64,000 nucleotides of DNA. Origin: Cytidiella melzeri (Eukaryota; Basidiomycota; Agaricomycetes; Polyporales; Irpicaceae). The notes beneath the pieces are model-generated. The model was not told where the DNA came from and did not search any database. It saw only the letters and a program-made list of their open reading frames with translations. This document shows positions 57,663 to 64,000 of this stretch, in pieces. Positions within the stretch are counted from its first letter, which is position 1, and every line of letters starts with the position of its first letter. The position numbers were made by a program, and so were the translations under genes. The stretch spans positions 62,001-126,000 of the forward strand of contig JABYQR010000057.1 of the NCBI GenBank assembly GCA_022592445.1, written 5' to 3'.

Positions 57663-59301
57663 TCAAATATCTGACGGATGACTGTAGGTGTCGCAATATC
57701 GATCCGTCACCAGTCGTATCGGGTGCATATGTTCGTGTGAGGGCACTGAAGAAGACTCAGGACGCGCAGGAAGGAGTTTAACGGCCATGAAGTCCTGTGA
57801 GACGACAACGGTTGTCAGCCTCTGACAACTTGGAACGTAAGCTAGAGGAGTACGTACCATCACCCTCAAATCGCCCGCAAGAAGCGACGGCAGCTTCACG
57901 TCCTCGTCCGCTTTGACTTCTCCTTCCCAGTCTAAAACAAGTTCCTCCTCGTGGTCCACTGACCACGGGTAGGCTGTTGCCGATGACCACGAAGGCGGAT
58001 GCTCAATGGGCCGGAGTGTGCCCTCTCCAATCACAGTGTTCTTCCACGCCTTCTGCCCATGTACCTTCACCGACGTCTGTCGGAACAGGTAAACGCGTAT
58101 AGAGGCCTTTTGGGTTGAGTGCGCCGCGTGGGATGAGAGAGCGTCTGACAGACTGCCGAGTACTACCGACCCAGCTGTCCGAACAGCCGAGCGAAGCGAG
58201 CGGGAGGATGTCGAGGTTGAGGTATCCGTGCTACGGGTAGTTACGCGCGTCGGCAGAGATCCGGCTGATTCAGCGAGACCCATGAATTTTCGTAAAGTGT
58301 CTGAAGGACCCTTCAATTGCAAGTGAAACGGGATTGTATCTGATAGTGCGTATATTTGCACGCTAGGTACAAAGAGCTAAAATGATGAGATCAGTATACA
58401 AAGTAATTTAGAGCTTTGACGGCGACAACACACATGACAATCTATTGCGGTTGCAGCGTTTTTCTTGTCTAAGATTTTTGTCGTCACTTGATGCCAATCC
58501 TCAGGGCGAGTTTTGAGCGAGGACAAGAAGGGGAAAAGTGACGGCGAAATAGGGAGATATGGCCGCGACCGCGGATAGTAGTGTATAGGAATACTGACGC
58601 TGTGAGGCACTCTTAGCGTTATCGAATATGGACTCAAAAGGAGTGCTTACGTTTTATGCTTCTTCCACGAGCCAACTACTGCTTTTTTGATGTCCACAAC
58701 TATGCTGTAGGAAATGCGCCCCGCTAGACTCTGCGAGCCAGCATAATTCACGTCGCAAGTGGGAGGGCAAAGGAAGTTCCCTGCCTCGGTTGTATAATGC
58801 GTAGGGAACGGAACATGGAAGGTGTGCCGTGTTGGGCAGCTTGAGCTACTATCACGCCTTTCCCATAAAACGTGTTCTTCCGAGAACAGTAGGTGCTGCG
58901 TGTAGCTGGCGTCTGACAATGTAAGAGCCTGACGTCCCTCAAGCTATACAAACGCGTCAGTGGCATGCGTTTGAGTACGCTGGGCTGGGACATGCCTTAA
59001 CTGCGACTGAATGTACATTGTCTGAGACTTCTATGTCTCCTTTGATGATGGCATTCCGCGCATATGTTGGCGCAGTGGCACCGGCTTCCTGCTCGTGTAA
59101 CGCGACGGTGATCCCACGCGTCTTCGTCGTGAATTTCGCGCTAGGGGTAGATGGACGCGTTCGCGTAACCAGTTCAAGCCGTCGCTCACCGTCCCGTGGT
59201 TCAACAGCGTATGATGGTGATGTAGTCGACGGCGAATATGACGGAGGTGGTAGTAATGAAGTTGAGCTCATGCTAGCTATAGAGGATGAAGTTTCGACCA
59301 T
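57663..59301 (-). CDS. Arrestin-like protein, copy B
   Basis: The chosen start is MVETSSSIASMSSTSL (59301). PPPSYSPS follows directly and is a PPxY motif. Then come RRLELVTR, FTTKTRGITVALHEQEAGATAPTYARNAIIKGDIEVSDN, an intron, LEGRQALTLSDASYTQHLLFSEEHVLWERRD..CPTRHTFHVPFPTHYT, and SLAGRISYSIVVDIKKAVVGSWKKHKT. The C-terminal domain includes IPFHLQLKGPSDTLRKF and ends HPIRLVTDRYCD. The block order, the first intron and the ending match copy A, though identity is modest. Like copy A it should act as an adaptor between membrane cargo and an Rsp5-type ubiquitin ligase. Confidence 0.78.
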
Positions 59302-60587
59302 GGCCGGAGTAAAGGGGGAGGGGGTAACGTATAAGCGTAAGTTGGTGGCGAAGTCGGAGGCTCTCTTATTAAATATCAGGGAGCAGCCAAGCCAACGCGA
59401 TGTGCTTGCTACCAAAGCTATGACTCGCTTTGACTCAGGAGGCCCAGGCACCAGTCAAAACGTGCCGACCTTAAGCCCGTTTGTCTGCGGGCCCGGTCAG
59501 GTCGGTTCGTTTGACGCTGAATCGGTGATACCAACACGCCTTTGCAGCAGATGCTGACTGCGGCCGCAGTTCGAAAGATGGTGATGAGGAGAATGCTGGG
59601 GCTACAGAAGTCGTATGAGCTAGACTCTGTTACATGCAGATGGGTACTGTCGAGTGGAAAGGTGGTCGAGCAAGGGGGGCATGTTGGACTTACAATGTCA
59701 AGCGCTCCGATCAGCTTTACACAAGCGCGCTTCCGGTGGTTATGAGTCAAAGAAGCGGCGGCCCAGTACTGCCAAATGTAAGCACTGAAACAACGTTTGC
59801 GATTTTGGACGGACGCTTTACTCAGCCAAATCAGAGGAAGCGGTTCGTGCCATAATCTGCTGTGCACTGTTAATCTTGACCAACAGGAGGAATCCGGATC
59901 GAAGACCAATGGCTGTGCAACGCGGCGACGCAGCATAGCGCGTACTGCGACGGAAACGTGTTGGGGAAGGCTGATATCACTGCCCACAGCAATTCCTCCA
60001 GCAACACGCAAGATTCGCGCCCTTACTCTCAAAGTCTGCCATCTCGTCGTTGCCAGCCGATTGCCTAGCTGCGATGAGTGAACGCAGGGATCCTGGCATT
60101 GTCTAGATCAAGAGGCAGCCTGCTACCTATAATTGAATGAGTTTTCCCCAAGTAAGGATAGCATACTTTAGACCCCAATGAGCAGCAACTGCGGATACGA
60201 CTTACCTGCGGGTCTAAAAAGCGCAGCAATCCGATGCTACGTCGCAGATTGAGAGTCTGATCTTGAGGAGAGTTTATATTGTATATGAAGGATACGAGCA
60301 TTGAGAGCCACATAACTGCGACCTCGCCGAAGGACTCGCCAGAATAGAGACAAAATCGGTTGTTGAGCAACAGTAGCACTTGAAGTTATTCGATCGTCGT
60401 TTGTTTGTATGTGTTAGCTTCACAAGCTTTCACATCACAATGACAAACAAAGACGCAACTGAGGCACTAGGGAATTGAACATTAGGTAATTTCAGCAGTA
60501 TATCCAAAAATATTAGATTCCAAGGTTACTCTATCACGATTCTACCTACGTATCTCCAGCCAACTTTGAAAGCCCAGAGGAAAGTAA
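59302..60587. other. No recognisable gene
   Basis: Frames on both strands look random and no domain is recognised. It lies upstream of arrestin-like copy B and downstream of the phosphodiesterase gene. Confidence 0.4.
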
Positions 60588-62765
60588 TCAGAAATACTTC
60601 TCCCAGAATCCTGGTGTGCCATTTGTAGGCGCAGCAAAGTCCTCTATACCCACAAGCTTTATCATCAGGTTATATATCTCCACATTCTGGAAGGTGTCCA
60701 TCACGTAAACATCCTCTGAAGTAGAATGCCAGCCCTTGTTAGGCCAAGACAACCATCGCTTGAAAATCCCACTGTGCGAGGATTGCTCAACGGCCTTAAC
60801 GACCGCTGAGAAAGGTCCATGGGCCACGAACATGGCGTGCATAGTAGGGTTGTGGTTATCGTATCCGTGATTCTGTATGACATTAGTCACAGCTGCAAGA
60901 CGTATAGAACAAGACCACGTACTCCCTTATTCATACCAGAGCCATTCTCAATATGGTCCGTCAGCGCGTAGCCTTCCTTCGGGACAACATAAATCGGTGC
61001 AATACGATCGTTGTGAGCGAAATGCCAACGTTCTGGCATGGTGTCGTGAGTGAACACTTCAAATTTACCGCCACTATCAGCAGCAGCCTCTGACAACTTG
61101 TTGAGGTAATATGAGGTGTTCGTATCAGGTTTGAAGCGAAGGCCTACAGACGGCCAACCTTCATACACCATGTTAGTATATTGCACGTGCATCTCAAGGC
61201 GTGAAGCCTCACCGTCAGAGTGGTCAATCATCTGGAAGCCATCGCCCAAGAGGTCGTCCATGTACAGTAACTCAGGATGGCTGGTGTCAGTCATGCCGTG
61301 ATCACTGACGAAAACGACGTCTACGATGTCAGTAAGGTTTCTCGCTTCGAGTGACTCTTGCAGTTCCTTTGCAAATGTGTCGACTTGCTCGAGAGTATGC
61401 TACCAACCCAATGAAATTGAACGAGGCTCAAAAATTTCGGATTGTCCAACGTACGTTCACTAGTGCAGAGTAAGGTCCTGTTAAGTGACCAGCCTGATCC
61501 AGAGAAGGTTCATACGCTGAGCACGCGGCTCGAGTCAGGGACAATATGCAAGCAGAAAAACGGAGGACAGTCACCCATAAGAAGCTGAGGCCGTTCGTCC
61601 AGAGGGAGGTCGATCCACTCCATGAGTTTATCATGCTTCCATTTCAGTGGCACCTTATCCTAGATCAAAGGTCAGCAGAGTAACAATGACCTCATGTCTG
61701 AAGGCTTACTTTCCAAGGCACGAAGTAGGTCGGAGTAGCGCCTCTCAACGTCTCGGGAGGGCCGGGCCTAACCGTTAATCAGCATGCATTACTGAAGCAG
61801 GCCTAGGTAGAGTACGGACCACATCAAGTTCGCTGTGATCAGACCTGCTCGCTCCGCTGTTTCCCACATCTTGCTTCTCATAAGGTTCAAGACTACTGCA
61901 AAAGAAAATATGAAGGCTCACAGGTTCACCGTACCACCATGACGAGTTCCAGCATGATTCTATTTTATTGTACCGAAATTCGGTCTTGCTTGCGGGATCC
62001 CAGAAATTCTGCGCATAGCCGGTCAGTTGATATGTGAGGTACCATGGTTATTGAGTGGTTACGTTTGCGACAATACCATGAGACTCCGCATATAGACCTG
62101 TCCTGTGCCCACGAGTTAAAACCTTATATACTTCGCAAACTCTTCAACCTACATAAGGGCCCAATGATTGCTGGTCCGGATTAACTGTCAATTTCGTCCG
62201 TGTGTGACGGAATGTGGCTTCACTCACGGGAAGGTTAATGTCTAGCGAAACAATTGTTATTCTGTAAATTATAGGAAACAACGGCCGTGTCTCACCGGAA
62301 ATATAGGCTGCATGGACTTTGCCCGGAGGCCCTTCTTGCTGATGGCCAAGAGGTGCGGTGTGTACCCGCGGTCCAGGTAGTCCGCTCTGAACAAACTATC
62401 AACATGAAGGGTCACAGTCAACTTGAGTGATGAGCGCACCGAAGACCGTCTATGGAAACAATCAAAGCGGTCTTCTTGAACAAATGCGTGCCATTACTTC
62501 GCAGCTTCTGGCTGTCGAAGTCCGCTATGGGCCTTGGTGGCGGGTGTATAGTGCGTAGTAGCGGTGGACCGAAGACAGCACCAAGCATGAGCACTATCAG
62601 GCCAACAGCTGCGCAGTAGAGCCATCTGCGCGACTTCTGTTCTGGGAACTCGGAAATGTCGTCGTCGTTGTCGTTGTAGTCTTCATGGGAGCTTGACAGT
62701 AAACCCTTCCGCTCTTCGCCCAGCATATCGTCTCTGCCTTTGTCGCGCTCGTGTTCCATGGCCAT
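60588..62765 (-). CDS. Type II membrane nucleotide pyrophosphatase/phosphodiesterase
   Basis: The cytosolic acidic N-terminus (MAMEHERDKGRDD) is followed by one membrane helix (WLYCAAVGLIVLMLGAVFGP) and an extracellular or luminal ENPP domain. The first metal-binding block is ALIVSIDGLR-ADYLDRGYTPHLLAIS. The nucleophile motif [25 protein letters not shown] is assembled from exons that include one of 14 nt (62241-62228) and one of 18 nt (62170-62153). The later metal ligands are in VVFVSDHGMTDTS and in NHGYDNHNPTMHAMFVAHGP. The end is YNLMIKLVGIEDFAAPTNG. The enzyme should hydrolyse nucleotide pyrophosphate or phosphodiester bonds outside the cell or in the vacuole lumen. The substrate cannot be read from sequence. 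Confidence 0.92.
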
Positions 62766-63175
62766 TATGTGATATTCAAGTCGTTAAGTGGGTATAGACT
62801 GTCAATAAGGTATGCGGTTCTAGGCTTTAGTCGTGAAAGGTAGCATTCGACGTTGTGGAAGGTGGAAGAGAGACTACTGCTACCGCACATCTCCTAATCG
62901 GGCAGAAGCAGCGCTTTTGGGCGCTCCACTAGCAGTGCGGATCAATCCCAGTCTCGCGGCGATGGCGCTCTCAGATTCTCTTGGAACAACGATGGCATTC
63001 ATGCAACCCAAAAATCATCGTAAATCAATTTGCTCACGCTTACATTTTTTTGAATACTAAAATACAACTCTCGTCATTGACAAGAGTGCTAGAGAATAGA
63101 CACTAATAAAAGGCCCTTAATGTACAATGTTCAGCACTGTTGAAACCACCCCCCCAACACAACATATGAGCCGAC
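62766..63175. promoter_or_regulatory. Upstream region of the phosphodiesterase gene
   Basis: About 410 bp separate two minus-strand genes. No gene is seen. It probably contains the promoter of the phosphodiesterase and the 3' UTR of the aquaglyceroporin. Confidence 0.35.
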
Positions 63176-64000
63176 TCAGACCAGCTCTATACCAGTGATA
63201 CCTGGCTTCGTACGCTCAGCAGACATTGCTTGCGCATGAACGAGTCTAGCCCTCTTGTCCCTAGAAGCAAAGTACTATCAGCAAAGGAACGCAGCGAAAA
63301 CGCTCGAACGGATACTAACGGTCGGTTAGTGACGGATTCTCGTCCCAAGAACAGGAAGACGTCGTAGAGGCCAACACCGGCGATGCCGCCCAGGATCGAA
63401 GCAATGATAGGGCACCATATCCAGTATTGACTACAACGCTCATTAGTCAATTCATCTCGAGTTCGGACGGCGGCTGGACTTACTTTCTGTAAGAGAAAGG
63501 GTGATGGCCATATCCGACCATGGCTAGGAAGGCGCGAGGACCGAAGTCACGGGCAGGATTGATGGCGTAACCTGTCTGCATGCCGAGGCCACAGCCGATG
63601 ACACAAAGGGCGAAGAACAAGCCCAATGGTACCAAGCCGGCAGGAGGCGGCCCGTTGTTTTGGTCGGTAATGGCACATACGAAGATCAACAAGGTAAATG
63701 CGCCGAGGAACTCGTCGAAGAAGCAATGGACGTTGGACATATATCCCATCTGCGTAGTACAACATCATGAGCTGTCCGTGCACGACACGTACACAGGCCT
63801 GAGCTCACCGCAAAAGTGGCAAACATGCCGGCTGTCCCCGCAGCTCCGTCGAATTGACCTGGAATCGTGCGAATTCCTGCTCCACCTTCCGCGATGTTGA
63901 TAGCACCCAGGTAGTTGCCATAAGTGATGGCGGCACCGAAGAATGCGCCTAATGTTTGGGCAATAACGAAAGTGGGAACCTTACGCCAAGGGAAGTCACG
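63176..64000 (-). CDS. Aquaglyceroporin (MIP family), 5' part outside the window
   Basis: The visible part reads RDFPWRKVPTFVIAQTLGAFFGAAITYGNYLGAI, then TAGMFATFA, an intron, FFDEFLGAFTLLIFVCAITD, LGLFFALCVIGCGLGMQTGYAINPARDFGPRAFLAMVGYG, an intron, YWIWCPIIASILGGIAGVGLYDVFLF. NPARD is the second pore NPA box with the Arg of the selectivity filter, and the following Asp marks glycerol-transporting members. The first NPA box lies beyond 64000. A final intron joins a short basic tail (FASRDKRARLVHAQAMSAERTKPG) that ends at 63176. The channel passes water and/or glycerol across the plasma membrane. Confidence 0.92.

Overview
The window is nuclear DNA of a filamentous basidiomycete, most likely a mushroom-forming Agaricomycete. 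Genes carry many introns of about 50-60 bases with GT..AG ends and CTGAC/CTGAT-like branch sites. The gene content is typical of that group: chromodomain Ty3 elements, an F-box relic, a CreA/Mig1 regulator, arrestin-like proteins and membrane-anchored aspartic proteases. No organism name can be assigned from sequence alone.

Layout. 1-3633: 3' end of a broken chromovirus (Ty3/gypsy) with its right LTR. 4837-8074: a DNA polymerase X-like gene and, converging on it, a queuosine-salvage gene. 8.1-26.8 kb: a nested transposon island. It holds a decayed hAT transposase, solo LTRs of two families with visible 5-bp target duplications, a 5'-truncated LINE, a Ty3-type gag, two copies of an unclassified 2.8-kb repeat, and a 142-bp satellite. 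26.8-64 kb: mainly host genes. These are a small secreted protein, a short conserved protein with an 11-nt exon, an XLF/Nej1 homologue, an F-box relic, a CreA-like repressor, a 46-residue secreted peptide, an oxidoreductase pseudogene, an Snf5/Sfh1 homologue, a two-repeat protein, two aspartic proteases, two arrestin-like proteins, dynactin p62, a two-pass membrane protein, a nucleotide pyrophosphatase/phosphodiesterase and an aquaglyceroporin cut by the window end.

How genes relate. Between 46.9 and 59.3 kb two gene families are each present twice: membrane-anchored aspartic proteases (46.9-48.8 kb minus, 51.3-53.2 kb plus) and arrestin-like proteins (49.5-51.1 kb plus, 57.7-59.3 kb minus). 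Four of the five membrane or arrestin proteins there carry a [L/P]PxY motif, the docking site of Rsp5/Nedd4 ubiquitin ligases. A shared trafficking role is an inference. The polymerase X-like protein keeps the fold but has lost the first two catalytic aspartates. Exon coordinates given here were read by hand from splice signals and protein similarity and are not supported by transcripts.
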